The position numbers were made by a program, and so were the translations under genes. From NCBI GenBank assembly GCA_030696465.1, contig JAUYSE010000080.1, positions 1-11,349 on the forward strand: DNA of 11,349 nt, written 5' to 3'. The notes beneath the pieces are model-generated. The model ran no database searches, was not told the DNA's origin, and worked only from the letters and a program-made list of their open reading frames with translations. Below, piece by piece: positions 1 to 7,437 of the stretch (within the stretch, counting starts at the first letter, position 1; each line of letters opens with the position of its first letter). The DNA comes from Legionellaceae bacterium (GTDB lineage Bacteria; Pseudomonadota; Gammaproteobacteria; Legionellales; Legionellaceae).

Positions 1-1560
1 AAAACCTTTTTCCTGAATAATTTTATGTATTTTTTGCACCATACTGATGCGAATTGCCTCATATAAATCGCGTTGAACCCCTTCCAAATGTATCATTTGT
101 ACAATTTCTGTTTTTTCAGGTAATTCTTGCAATACCGCATCTTTCGTTCGCCGCAACATAAAGGGTTGGATGCGCCGCATCAACGTCAATTGCGTATCGA
201 TATCTTTTTCTTTTTCGATGGGATGACGAAAGTTTTTCCGAAAATAAGCGCGATCGCCTAAAAACCCTGGCATTAAAAAATGAAATAACGACCACAACTC
301 TTCTAAATGATTCTCTAAAGGAGTACCAGTCAAACACAATCGATGACGAACCACTAACTCTTGTAAACATTGGGTACGTTTATTTCGCGCATTTTTAATA
401 TACTGCGCCTCATCCAGAATAAGATAAGTAAACTGCGTCTGTAACAAATGCTTTTTATCTCGCTGTACCAATGTGTAGGTGGTGACTATCACATCATACT
501 CATCAAAATGTTCGAAGCTACGATCATTCCCGTGATGCACCAACACGCGTAGCGCTGGCGTGAAACGCGCCGCTTCTAACTGCCAATTTCTTACCAAACT
601 CGTTGGCGCCACAATGAGCACTGGTTTTAGTAAACGATTTTGTGTTTTTTCTATCGCTAAATGGATAAGAACTTGTACTGTTTTACCTAAGCCCATATCA
701 TCCGCTAAAATGCCTCCTAGCTGCAAAATTCGTAAATTTTGCAGCCAAGCAACGCCCTGCCATTGATAATCTCTTAGTTGTACATTCACGCCCGGAGGAA
801 GTGCTATTTTCTCATCTGACTTTCCTGACAAAAAAGCTAACAAACGTGTGCGAATCTGATTTTCGGTATGCCAACGTACTTTAATTTCTGGAAGTTCTAC
901 TTCTAAGGCTTGTACTTTTAATAAATCATAACTGGCTAATTCCCAGCGGTCCAAATCTGAAGACATACGTAACGCGTATTCTTGCAAAAATTGTAACAAC
1001 GGTTTAATTCGCCCTAATGGGATTTCAATTTGCGTTCCATCTGGTAATGGACACACTATCAGCTTAGTATCCGGAAAATCCAATATCTGTGGGCCATAAC
1101 ATTTTGCACAATAAGCAAGAACGGGCAACATACTGATTTTTTTACCCTGAATATCAATACCCAATTCATAAGAAAATAAACCGAGATCGGATGATTCTAA
1201 AGTGCTATACCACTCCGCAGCACCCAGATTTACTCGCAAAGGGGTAGTGACTTTAGTCAGGGAATAACTATTCATTTCCGAAAGAGGCGTATCGCGTACC
1301 GCTAAGGCAAGTAAACTTGCAGCCACATGCACACAAGGATGCTTTGTTCCACAAGTGCATTTTGCCGCCACTGCCGGCCAAGATTTTAAATCAAAATGCA
1401 CTCCATACACAAAATGCTTATCACCACGCACTTCTGCTTTCACTAAACCATCATGCAATCTAACCCGTAAAACACCACTAGACTTAAAGAGCGTTTCTGC
1501 TACTTGCAGCGCTTGAGCCGAAAAAATACTCTGCATTCGTTGGAGCGCTATTTTTAACAT
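1..1560 (-). CDS. SWI2/SNF2-family helicase with SWIM zinc finger (3' end outside window)
   Basis: The first 520 residues of an ATP-dependent DNA translocase of the Snf2 type are present; the frame is open to base 1, so the protein continues beyond the left edge. Residues 68-78 form a SWIM zinc motif (C68, C70, C76, H78). The ATPase half starts near residue 262 (QLRDYQWQGVAWL). It carries Walker A DDMGLGKT at 287-294, motif Ia around 318-326 (APTSLVRNW), the DEAQ box at 383-386 and motif III LTGTPLEN at 410-417. LRRTKDAV at 469-476 starts the linker to the second RecA lobe, which is missing here. Relatives are usually about 1,000-1,100 residues, so roughly half is visible. The ATG shares one base with the stop of the peptidase gene upstream (TAATG), which suggests translational coupling. 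The family remodels protein-DNA complexes; the substrate of bacterial SWIM-bearing members is not well defined. Family is certain, role is not. Confidence 0.93.
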   Translation of the reverse strand, partial: MLKIALQRMQSIFSAQALQVAETLFKSSGVLRVRLHDGLVKAEVRGDKHFVYGVHFDLKSWPAVAAKCTCGTKHPCVHVAASLLALAVRDTPLSEMNSYSLTKVTTPLRVNLGAAEWYSTLESSDLGLFSYELGIDIQGKKISMLPVLAYCAKCYGPQILDFPDTKLIVCPLPDGTQIEIPLGRIKPLLQFLQEYALRMSSDLDRWELASYDLLKVQALEVELPEIKVRWHTENQIRTRLLAFLSGKSDEKIALPPGVNVQLRDYQWQGVAWLQNLRILQLGGILADDMGLGKTVQVLIHLAIEKTQNRLLKPVLIVAPTSLVRNWQLEAARFTPALRVLVHHGNDRSFEHFDEYDVIVTTYTLVQRDKKHLLQTQFTYLILDEAQYIKNARNKRTQCLQELVVRHRLCLTGTPLENHLEELWSLFHFLMPGFLGDRAYFRKNFRHPIEKEKDIDTQLTLMRRIQPFMLRRTKDAVLQELPEKTEIVQMIHLEGVQRDLYEAIRISMVQKIHKIIQEKGF

Positions 1561-2939
1561 TACACCTTTTTCTCTGAAAGACGAGGAGAACCAAACCTTC
1601 CTTGAAGATAATGCATCACTGCACGCAAAGCCATGGCTTCACCTCCCATAGGTTTACCGGGCTTATCCGTAAGATTCCAGGCCATCATATCGAAATGCAC
1701 CCAGGGGATATTATTGGGCACAAAGAACTGTAAAAATAAAGCGGCCACAATGGCACCAGCGTACCCACTCCCCCCAGAATTGAGCGTGTCCGCTATTTTT
1801 GAATCTATAAATGCTTTGTAAGGGGCAAACAATGGCAATTGCCATAAGGGATCTCGCGTTGCCTCAGAGGCCTGTAATAACTCTTTCGCCAACACCGCAT
1901 CATTACTAAAAAAAGCCGATATGTCAGGACCAAGCGCAACTCTAGCAGCACCCGTCAAGGTAGCAAAATCAATCAATAATTCTGGTTTTTTTTCACAAGC
2001 TGCAGTAAGGGCATCGGCTAAAATTAAACGACCTTCTGCATCGGTGTTATCAATTTCTACCGTCAAACCATTACGCATGCGTATAATATCGCTGGGGCGC
2101 ATAGCATTTGAACCAATAGCATTCTCCACAATCGGCAACCAAACCATCAAATGGATCGGTAGGTTTAAGGACCAAATCCAATGCGCTAAACCTAAAGCAT
2201 GCGCAGCACCACCCATGTCTTTTTTCATGAGTAACATGCTAGAACCGGTTTTAATATCTAAGCCTCCGGAGTCAAAGCAAACGCCTTTGCCTACTAATGC
2301 CACTAAGGGGTGTTTTGGATCTCCATTGCTCAAACAAACCATGCGCGGAGCCGAAGCAGAGGCTTTACCGACGGTATACACGGCTGGAAATTCCTCTAGT
2401 AACTCTTCTCCCGTCCATACGGTCGCCGTTGCTCCAAACGAACGCCCTAATGCAAGTGCTTGCTCCGCAAAATGCTCTGGCGTTAATACATTCGCTGGTT
2501 GATTAATTAAATCTCGCACGAGATACAGTGCTTCCCGCATTATCTTCAGGCTTGAAAAATGCGCGGGAGTTACCACTAAAACACGTGAGGGAAGGTTTTG
2601 TACTTTAAACGATTGAAAAGAATATTGCGCCAAGGCCCAATAAATTAATACATCCTCTGAATATGATTCCTGAAGCCTATATTTCCCTTCCGGTAAACTA
2701 GACGCGGCAATACTCAGCGCAGTAGAAAGAGACTCTTCTCCAATTCCCACAAACACTGCTTCAGTTACCCCAGCACGATCACTCAAGACACAAGTTTGTC
2801 CCGCCTTTCCAATAAAACCCTGAGCTTTAAAATAAGCTTGGTAAGAAGCATACTGTGTTTCTATTGCAAGTGGACCAGCCACCCAATATATCGGCTTGGC
2901 GTCGGCAGCATCTATTGTATAATGTACATCCTTGAGCAT
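1560..2939 (-). CDS. M17 family leucyl aminopeptidase (PepA/PepB-like)
   Basis: This is a 459-residue cytosolic metallo-exopeptidase that removes N-terminal residues from peptides. The C-terminal catalytic domain is intact. By alignment to E. coli PepA the two-metal ligands are K218, D223, D241, D300 and E302, and the catalytic residues are K230 and R304. The family signature NTDAEGRL lies at 298-305 and FDSGG at 222-226. The N-terminal domain (about 1-135) is divergent, and the protein is shorter than E. coli PepA (503), so a DNA-binding role like that of PepA cannot be assumed. The reading frame is open a further 128 codons upstream, but that part lies inside murJ. The chosen ATG has a good AAGGGG ribosome site seven bases away and overlaps the murJ stop (TAATG). 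Its own stop overlaps the helicase start in the same way. Which symbol applies (pepA, pepB or lap) cannot be decided from sequence alone. Confidence 0.93.
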   Translation of the reverse strand: MLKDVHYTIDAADAKPIYWVAGPLAIETQYASYQAYFKAQGFIGKAGQTCVLSDRAGVTEAVFVGIGEESLSTALSIAASSLPEGKYRLQESYSEDVLIYWALAQYSFQSFKVQNLPSRVLVVTPAHFSSLKIMREALYLVRDLINQPANVLTPEHFAEQALALGRSFGATATVWTGEELLEEFPAVYTVGKASASAPRMVCLSNGDPKHPLVALVGKGVCFDSGGLDIKTGSSMLLMKKDMGGAAHALGLAHWIWSLNLPIHLMVWLPIVENAIGSNAMRPSDIIRMRNGLTVEIDNTDAEGRLILADALTAACEKKPELLIDFATLTGAARVALGPDISAFFSNDAVLAKELLQASEATRDPLWQLPLFAPYKAFIDSKIADTLNSGGSGYAGAIVAALFLQFFVPNNIPWVHFDMMAWNLTDKPGKPMGGEAMALRAVMHYLQGRFGSPRLSEKKV

Positions 2940-4507
2940 TATCGTACCCCTTCGTTCAATTGACCGCGAAATGCGGAAACTCTTAACCCTAATAGGGTTA
3001 AAATAGCCACATATATACCCATAGCACCAAAAACATCTAATAACAACCAGGCTAAACGCCATCGTGCCGGAAGGTTCATCCAATCGCTTAGTGTGCCCTG
3101 AATCCACCCTAAATAAAGCGCCATTCCCAATAAAGCCAACGTCAGTTGAAAAATAAAGTATTTCCACCCAGGCTGCGGACAATATACCCCTTGTCGTTTC
3201 AAGCCAATGAGTAAACATAGCGCGTTCATATACCCGGCCAGCGCCGACGCTAAGGTCAAACCAGCATGTGCCAAAGGATAAATAAGTATTGCGCATAAAA
3301 TACTGTTTATAAGCATACACCAAGCGCCAATTTTAACCGGTGTTTTGATATCCTGCCGCGCATAATAACCCGAGGCTAATACCTTAATCATCATAAAAGC
3401 GGGAACCCCTAAAGCCAAGGTTATTAAGCTTTTTTGAGTCTGCAATACATCATGTGCCGAAAAGGCACCATAACCAAAACACGACACAATCAGCGGCATT
3501 GAAAATAACGCTAATCCTAGCGCTGCCGGACAACCTAAAAGTAATAATAAGCGCAATCCCCAATCTAAGGCTCGCGAATAACCGTCAGCATGTTCTGCCG
3601 CATATCGCCTAGAAAGATAAGGCAAAATCACCGTTGCAATCGCCACCCCAAAAACCCCAAGTGGAAAATCAGTCAGCCTATCTGTAAAATACAACCAAGA
3701 AACACTACCTACTGCTAAAAAAGAGGCAAACATGGAATCTACCATGAGATTCAATTGCGCAATAGATACCCCAAATAAAGCAGGTACCATCAACTTCAAA
3801 ACCCTATTGACCCCCTGATCTTTCCAGTTAAAAGCAGGTTTTACCAATAAGCCTTTGTGATACAAAAATGGAAGCTGAAATAAGCACTGCACCACTCCCG
3901 CAACAAACACCCCCCAGGCAACACCCACTACCGGAATATGACACCAAGAAGTAAAATACCAAACCGCCATGATCATACATATATTTAAAAAAATTGGCGT
4001 AATCGCGGGCACCCCAAAATAGCCGTAGGTGTTTAATACTGCGCCAGCCATTGCCGTTAAAGAAATGAAAAACAAGTAAGGAAACGTGATCCGCAACATC
4101 TCTGAGGCTAATTCAGCGCGCATACTTTCAAAACCAGGCGCAAAAATGGTAATAATCCATGGCGCTAATAAGATACCTAATGCGGTAACCAGGGATAATA
4201 CTGCACTTAAATTGCCGGCAATGTGTGCAATAAAAACCCTGACATCTTCTGAGGGACGTGTCGCCTGATACTCTGATAAAACAGGAACAAACGCCTGCGC
4301 AAAGGCACCTTCTGCGAATAAGCGTCGCATAAAATTAGGAATACGGAAAGCCACTAAAAAGGCATCCATTCCCGCTTCTGCGCCAAAAAACTGTGCGATT
4401 ACCATGTCTCGAAAAAAACCAAGACAACGTGAAAAAAAGGTGAAGATTGAAACCAATGACGTCGATTTGAGTAAAGTACTTTTCTTCATTAATAAGACTG
4501 TGGACAT
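2939..4507 (-). CDS. murJ: Lipid II flippase MurJ (MviN)
   Basis: This 522-residue integral membrane protein moves the peptidoglycan precursor lipid II across the inner membrane. It belongs to the MOP superfamily, with 14 expected helices, and hydrophobic segments run through its whole length. The conserved N-terminal block is clear: SRCLGFFRD at 26-34, MDAF at 47-50 and RRLFAEGAFAQAFVPVL at 61-77. R27, R33, D48 and R61/R62 match the charged residues lining the E. coli MurJ cavity (R18, R24, D39, R52/R53). E. coli MurJ has 511 residues, so length is normal. The start at 4507 is preferred because GAGGA lies seven bases upstream; a second ATG six codons later (MKKSTLL) has no such site. It sits 63 bases downstream of obgE and its stop overlaps the peptidase start, so these genes are probably co-transcribed. 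Confidence 0.97.
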   Translation of the reverse strand: MSTVLLMKKSTLLKSTSLVSIFTFFSRCLGFFRDMVIAQFFGAEAGMDAFLVAFRIPNFMRRLFAEGAFAQAFVPVLSEYQATRPSEDVRVFIAHIAGNLSAVLSLVTALGILLAPWIITIFAPGFESMRAELASEMLRITFPYLFFISLTAMAGAVLNTYGYFGVPAITPIFLNICMIMAVWYFTSWCHIPVVGVAWGVFVAGVVQCLFQLPFLYHKGLLVKPAFNWKDQGVNRVLKLMVPALFGVSIAQLNLMVDSMFASFLAVGSVSWLYFTDRLTDFPLGVFGVAIATVILPYLSRRYAAEHADGYSRALDWGLRLLLLLGCPAALGLALFSMPLIVSCFGYGAFSAHDVLQTQKSLITLALGVPAFMMIKVLASGYYARQDIKTPVKIGAWCMLINSILCAILIYPLAHAGLTLASALAGYMNALCLLIGLKRQGVYCPQPGWKYFIFQLTLALLGMALYLGWIQGTLSDWMNLPARWRLAWLLLDVFGAMGIYVAILTLLGLRVSAFRGQLNEGVR

Positions 4508-4570
4508 CAGAGAATCCTCTTTAAAAGTCAGCCATTCCCGCCCAACCCAAAAACGCTGCCAACAAGGCCT

Positions 4571-5593
4571 CTAATGCTCGTCATCCGTCTCTAATGCCCG
4601 CATCAAAGCCTGACACAAAGCAGTAGTGCCTTCTCCGGTGATGGCAGATACCATAAACACTGGGCCCTTAAAATTCAACGCAGTTACCAAGTCATGAACG
4701 ATACGATCTCGTTCTTCTTGATCAGCAATCAAATCTATCTTATTGAAGACCAACCAACGCGGCTTATTTTGGAAATCGGCATCAAATAGTAGTAATTCTT
4801 GTTCAATCACACGGATAGCTTCCAAGGGGGTTGTGACGCCCTCTAAAGGTAATATATCAACCACATGTAATAAAAAAGACGTACGCGCGAGATGTTTTAA
4901 GAAGCGATGTCCAAGCCCCACTCCTTCAGAAGCGCCTTCAATGAGTCCGGGAATATCCGCCATCACAAAACTTTTGTAGGGAACTGGGCTCACAACACCT
5001 AATTCTGGATGCAAGGTCGTGAAGGGGTAATCTGCAACTTTAGGTTTCGCACTTGAAACGGAGCGAATCAAGGTGGATTTTCCGGCATTTGGTAAGCCTA
5101 ATAGACCGACATCTGCTAAAACCCGTAACTCCAAACGTAGACGACGCGATTCTCCGGGACTTCCGGGCGTTGTTTGACGTGGAGCTCGATTGATACTGCT
5201 TTTAAAGCGGGCATTGCCAAGGCCATGAAAACCACCCTGAGCCACTAATATTTTTTCATCTGGAGAAGAAGCATCGCCAAGCACATCGTCGGTATCTGCA
5301 TCAAATATAACGGTGCCTACAGGAACGAGAATGACCAGATCATCACCGGCTTTGCCAGTGCAATCACTGCTCATCCCACCTTGGCCATTTGCCGCCTTAA
5401 AATGACGCTTGTAACGAAAATCAACTAAGGTATTTAATTGCGTTGTCGCCTGTAAATATATAGAACCACCATCTCCGCCATCTCCGCCATTAGGACCGCC
5501 AAACGGAATATATTTCTCACGACGAAAACTTAAGCCTCCGGCACCACCATTGCCTGCTTCTACTACAATAATGGCTTCATCTACAAACCGCAT
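4571..5593 (-). CDS. obgE: Ribosome-associated GTPase ObgE/CgtA
   Basis: ObgE is a GTPase that binds the 50S subunit late in assembly and links ribosome maturation to (p)ppGpp and growth. The 340-residue protein opens with the glycine-rich Obg fold (about 1-158; AGNGGAGGLSFRREK and the GGPNGGDGGDGG run at 32-43). The G domain follows: G1 GLPNAGKST at 166-174, switch I YPFTTLHP at 189-196, G3 DIPG at 213-216, G4 NKID at 284-287 and G5 SAITGEG at 316-322. The chain ends soon after the G domain, with only a short acidic end, unlike E. coli ObgE (390 residues). The start has a modest AGGGTG ribosome site seven bases upstream. It follows rpmA by 148 bases containing a strong inverted repeat, the largest gap in this gene group. 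The rplU-rpmA-obgE order is widely conserved. Confidence 0.98.
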   Translation of the reverse strand: MRFVDEAIIVVEAGNGGAGGLSFRREKYIPFGGPNGGDGGDGGSIYLQATTQLNTLVDFRYKRHFKAANGQGGMSSDCTGKAGDDLVILVPVGTVIFDADTDDVLGDASSPDEKILVAQGGFHGLGNARFKSSINRAPRQTTPGSPGESRRLRLELRVLADVGLLGLPNAGKSTLIRSVSSAKPKVADYPFTTLHPELGVVSPVPYKSFVMADIPGLIEGASEGVGLGHRFLKHLARTSFLLHVVDILPLEGVTTPLEAIRVIEQELLLFDADFQNKPRWLVFNKIDLIADQEERDRIVHDLVTALNFKGPVFMVSAITGEGTTALCQALMRALETDDEH

Positions 5594-5659
5594 TTCTGTG
5601 CACCCTATTTTGTTTTTTCATGAAAAGCACATTGACTACTGAGTGACAATATAAAGCAC

Positions 5660-5700
5660 CTGCTTTGGATTCTGCGGATAAACCTCGGAATCCAGAGCAG
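5660..5700. repeat. Inverted repeat between rpmA and obgE
   Basis: Two 13-base arms (5660-5672 and 5688-5700) are inverted repeats with a single difference, separated by 15 bases. In minus-strand RNA (the direction of the flanking genes) the odd position is a C-A mismatch; in plus-strand RNA it is a G-U pair. No run of T follows the stem on either strand, so it is not a standard intrinsic terminator. Overlapping it at 5653-5666 is a second perfect palindrome (AAAGCACCTGCTTT), so the two foldings compete for the same bases. Plausible roles are partial attenuation or RNA processing that sets the ratio of ribosomal proteins to ObgE, but this is inference. Confidence 0.6.
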
Positions 5701-5741
5701 CCGTGCTGAGCAACATGAATGATTTAGAAGCGCACTTATCT

Positions 5742-6032
5742 TTATGCTGCTTCTTCTACTAAGACTTCTACTTCCATTGCAGGTTCTATGGAAACAAATT
5801 GACGCTGAGGTAAACCTTTCACCGCAAAATTTACATATCCAGAAACACGTGCATATAGAGTATGGTCTCGACCACAGCCTATACCTTCACCTGGATGAAA
5901 ACGAGTGCCCCGTTGTCTTACGATGATTTCACCTGCCTGCACATATTGACCGCCATATCGCTTCACACCTAAATATTTAGGATTGGAATCGCGTCCATTA
6001 CGGGTACTACCACCGGCTTTTTTAGTTGCCAT
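5742..6032 (-). CDS. rpmA: 50S ribosomal protein bL27
   Basis: bL27 is a small basic protein whose N-terminal tail reaches into the peptidyl transferase centre. The 96-residue sequence matches the family throughout. It has the N-terminal tail MATKKAGGSTRNGRDS, then YLGVKRYGGQ at 20-29, the RQRGTRFHPGEGIGCGRDHTLYA block at about 39-61 and a short acidic C-terminus. The N-terminus starts directly with MATKKAGG, as in other Gram-negative bacteria, so the cleavable leader of Firmicutes bL27 is absent. A clear AGAGGT ribosome site sits eight bases before the ATG. The gene starts 16 bases after rplU, in the standard rplU-rpmA operon. Confidence 0.99.
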   Translation of the reverse strand: MATKKAGGSTRNGRDSNPKYLGVKRYGGQYVQAGEIIVRQRGTRFHPGEGIGCGRDHTLYARVSGYVNFAVKGLPQRQFVSIEPAMEVEVLVEEAA

Positions 6033-6048
6033 ATTATTATACCTCTAT

Positions 6049-6360
6049 TTATGCTTTAATCGTTGTAATTTTGATTTCTGTAAAGCTTTGTCGATGTCCC
6101 ATTTGTTTCATATGGTGTTTACGACGACGAAACTTAATGATTCTAATTTTACGATGACGTCCATGAGACAATACTTCAGCCGTCACGACTACTTTTTCTA
6201 GCAAAGGTGTTCCACAAGTCACTACTTGACCATCTGAAAGCATTAACACTTTGTCAAAATCAAAGGACTGACCCACTTCGACAGGTAAGAGTTCTACTTT
6301 TAAAACATCCCCTGCCTGAACGCGATATTGCTTACCGCCCGTTTGTATCACTGCGTACAT
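6049..6360 (-). CDS. rplU: 50S ribosomal protein bL21
   Basis: bL21 binds 23S rRNA in the large subunit. The 103-residue protein has the family N-terminus (MYAVIQTGGKQYRVQAGD) and the basic signature FRRRKHHMKQMGHRQSFTEI near the C-terminus, which contacts RNA. Length is the normal 103. The start is fixed by a GGAGAG ribosome site seven bases upstream. It is the first gene of the minus-strand group and has a good sigma-70 type promoter about 80 bases upstream, diverging from rplY. Confidence 0.99.
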   Translation of the reverse strand: MYAVIQTGGKQYRVQAGDVLKVELLPVEVGQSFDFDKVLMLSDGQVVTCGTPLLEKVVVTAEVLSHGRHRKIRIIKFRRRKHHMKQMGHRQSFTEIKITTIKA

Positions 6361-6436
6361 GACCTAACTCTCCGTCTATATTCCTCGTGGGAAAAATGCG
6401 CTACACTCTATTAATCGAATGAACATGAAGCCGCGT

Positions 6437-6465
6437 ATTCTATAAAATTAACAACAAGACTTCAA
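6437..6465 (-). promoter_or_regulatory. Predicted sigma-70 promoter of the rplU operon
   Basis: Read on the minus strand, TTGAAG (6460-6465) is the -35 box and TAGAAT (6437-6442) is the -10 box, with exactly 17 bases between them. The -10 matches the consensus at five of six positions. It is followed by a GC-rich stretch (ACGCGGC), the kind of discriminator found at ribosomal promoters under stringent (ppGpp) control. The predicted leader is about 70 bases. The boxes are seen directly; the stringent control is inferred. Confidence 0.7.
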
Positions 6466-6489
6466 GTTCTTTACAAATTATTGTATACT
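6461..6489 (+). promoter_or_regulatory. Candidate promoter for rplY operon overlapping the rplU -35 box
   Basis: On the plus strand TATACT (6484-6489) is a good -10 box followed by a GC-rich discriminator (CGCCCGC), as expected for a growth-regulated ribosomal promoter. The -35 box is poor: TTCAAG at 6461-6466 with a 17-base spacer. If this promoter is used, its -35 box occupies the same bases as that of the divergent rplU promoter. Further -10-like boxes occur downstream at 6541-6546 (TATACT) and 6558-6563 (TATAAT), but neither has a convincing -35 box at the right spacing. The true start is undecided. Confidence 0.35.
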
Positions 6490-6569
6490 CGCCCGCTTTG
6501 TAACGTGTTGCAATAGTGTATCAAGATGTATCATCTGTTGTATACTGCATACGTTTTTATAATAAAACC

Positions 6570-6590
6570 CCACGTTGGTCGCAAATGTGG
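6570..6590 (+). promoter_or_regulatory. Hairpin in the rplY leader just before the ribosome site
   Basis: CCACGTT (6570-6576) can pair with AATGTGG (6584-6590) around a seven-base loop, giving a seven-pair stem with one G-U pair. It ends four bases before the AGGAGA ribosome site (6595-6600), which is nine bases from the rplY ATG. The position would suit translational control, for example feedback by bL25, but no such control is shown by the sequence. Confidence 0.4.
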
Positions 6591-6609
6591 AACCAGGAGA
6601 AACTAAGTT

Positions 6610-7314
6610 ATGCCTACTATTACTTTAGAAGCACAAAGCAGATCAGACTATGGGAAAGGTGCGAGCCGCCGCCTACGTCGTGAACACAATGCTGTACCTA
6701 TTATTATTTATGGCGGGGACAAAAAACCTGAATCGGCACAAATGCCTCAAAACAAACTCGCAAAAGCATTAGAAAACGAACGTATCTATGCCAGCGTTTT
6801 TGATATTCGCATTGATAATCATAAAGTGGAACATGTTATTCTTAAGGCGATTCAACGACATCCCTATAAAACACAAATTATGCATATCGATTTACAACGT
6901 GTTTCTCCCAAAGATGTTTTAGTGAAGTCAGTGCCATTACACTTCCTCAATGAAGAACATTCTAACGGCGTTATCATGGGCGGCGTAGTAAACCATGTAA
7001 TGACTCAGCTAGAAGTTCGCTGTAAAGCCTCTGATCTACCAGCCTTCATTGAAGTCGACCTAAGTGGTCTAGAATTGGATCAAGTTCTACACTTGTCAGA
7101 TATCAAGTTACCTGCGAAGGTGCAACTTGCAACCCCTATCACAGATGACGCACATAACTCAGCAGTAGTCGGAATCCATTTACCGAAGAAACCTGAGTTG
7201 GATGAGCCAGTGGTAGAGGAGGAAGAAGTAGCTGAAGGTGACGCAGGTGCAGAAAATGCTGCTGCAGCAACCGACACTAGTGTTAAAGAAGACAGCAATA
7301 AGCATCACGAGTAA
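6610..7314 (+). CDS. rplY: 50S ribosomal protein bL25, long CTC/TL5 type
   Basis: bL25 binds 5S rRNA in the large subunit; the long form is also known as general stress protein Ctc. The 234-residue protein has the 5S-binding domain at about 1-95, ending in the block QRHPYKTQIMHIDLQRV (82-98), and a second TL5-type beta domain at about 100-190. The tail (about 195-234) is low complexity, rich in glutamate and alanine, with a VEEEEVAEGDAG stretch. E. coli bL25 has only the first domain (94 residues); the long form is common in many other bacteria. A good AGGAGA ribosome site precedes the ATG by nine bases. It heads the plus-strand group, and rplY-pth-ychF is a familiar order. Confidence 0.98.
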   Translation: MPTITLEAQSRSDYGKGASRRLRREHNAVPIIIYGGDKKPESAQMPQNKLAKALENERIYASVFDIRIDNHKVEHVILKAIQRHPYKTQIMHIDLQRVSPKDVLVKSVPLHFLNEEHSNGVIMGGVVNHVMTQLEVRCKASDLPAFIEVDLSGLELDQVLHLSDIKLPAKVQLATPITDDAHNSAVVGIHLPKKPELDEPVVEEEEVAEGDAGAENAAAATDTSVKEDSNKHHE

Positions 7315-7335
7315 TCTACACAAGGTATACATTAG

Positions 7336-7351
7336 GGAATGTTAATATTCC
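7336..7351 (+). terminator. Weak terminator-like palindrome after rplY
   Basis: GGAATG (7336-7341) pairs with TATTCC (7346-7351) around a TTAA loop, giving six pairs including one G-U. A T-rich stretch (ATTTTATTAACTTTT) follows. It lies 22 bases after the rplY stop. The stem is short and AT-rich, so termination would be partial at best, and pth may still be read from the rplY promoter. Confidence 0.3.
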
Positions 7352-7372
7352 ATTTTATTAACTTTTCTAAAC

Positions 7373-7428
7373 GTGGCGAGTCCACGGTACCCAGAAACTT
7401 CCTGGATGGCGCGGACACGCCGCGCCAC
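7373..7428. repeat. 56-bp imperfect palindrome (candidate dispersed repeat) between rplY and pth
   Basis: The element is bounded by GTGGCG (7373-7378) and CGCCAC (7423-7428). Its left arm (7373-7394) and the reverse complement of its right arm (7402-7428) align over most of their length, with GTCC.CG..A.CCAG shared and about five extra bases in the right arm; the central loop is seven bases. Inside the right half, 7407-7414 and 7420-7427 form a perfect eight-pair GC-rich stem with an ACACG loop; a small stem CGTGG/CCACG lies in the left half. The GC content is far above that of the flanks. No T run follows. The shape resembles REP-like or miniature mobile palindromes; copy number is unknown. 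Confidence 0.55.
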
Positions 7429-7437
7429 TTCAGAGTT

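Noticed and set aside
1921..2502. Plus-strand frame of 193 codons
   Set aside because: It is antisense to the catalytic domain of the M17 peptidase and shows no family motif; the peptidase is clearly the real gene.
2940..3323. 128-codon N-terminal extension of the aminopeptidase frame
   Set aside because: It lies entirely within murJ on the same strand, reads as non-family sequence, and an internal ATG with a good ribosome site and TAATG overlap gives a normal M17 protein.
4508..4590. Repeated CTCTAATGC nine-mer and a short hydrophobic frame around the obgE stop
   Set aside because: The nine-base repeat (two copies 20 bases apart) is short enough to be chance, and the frame lacks a start with a ribosome site.
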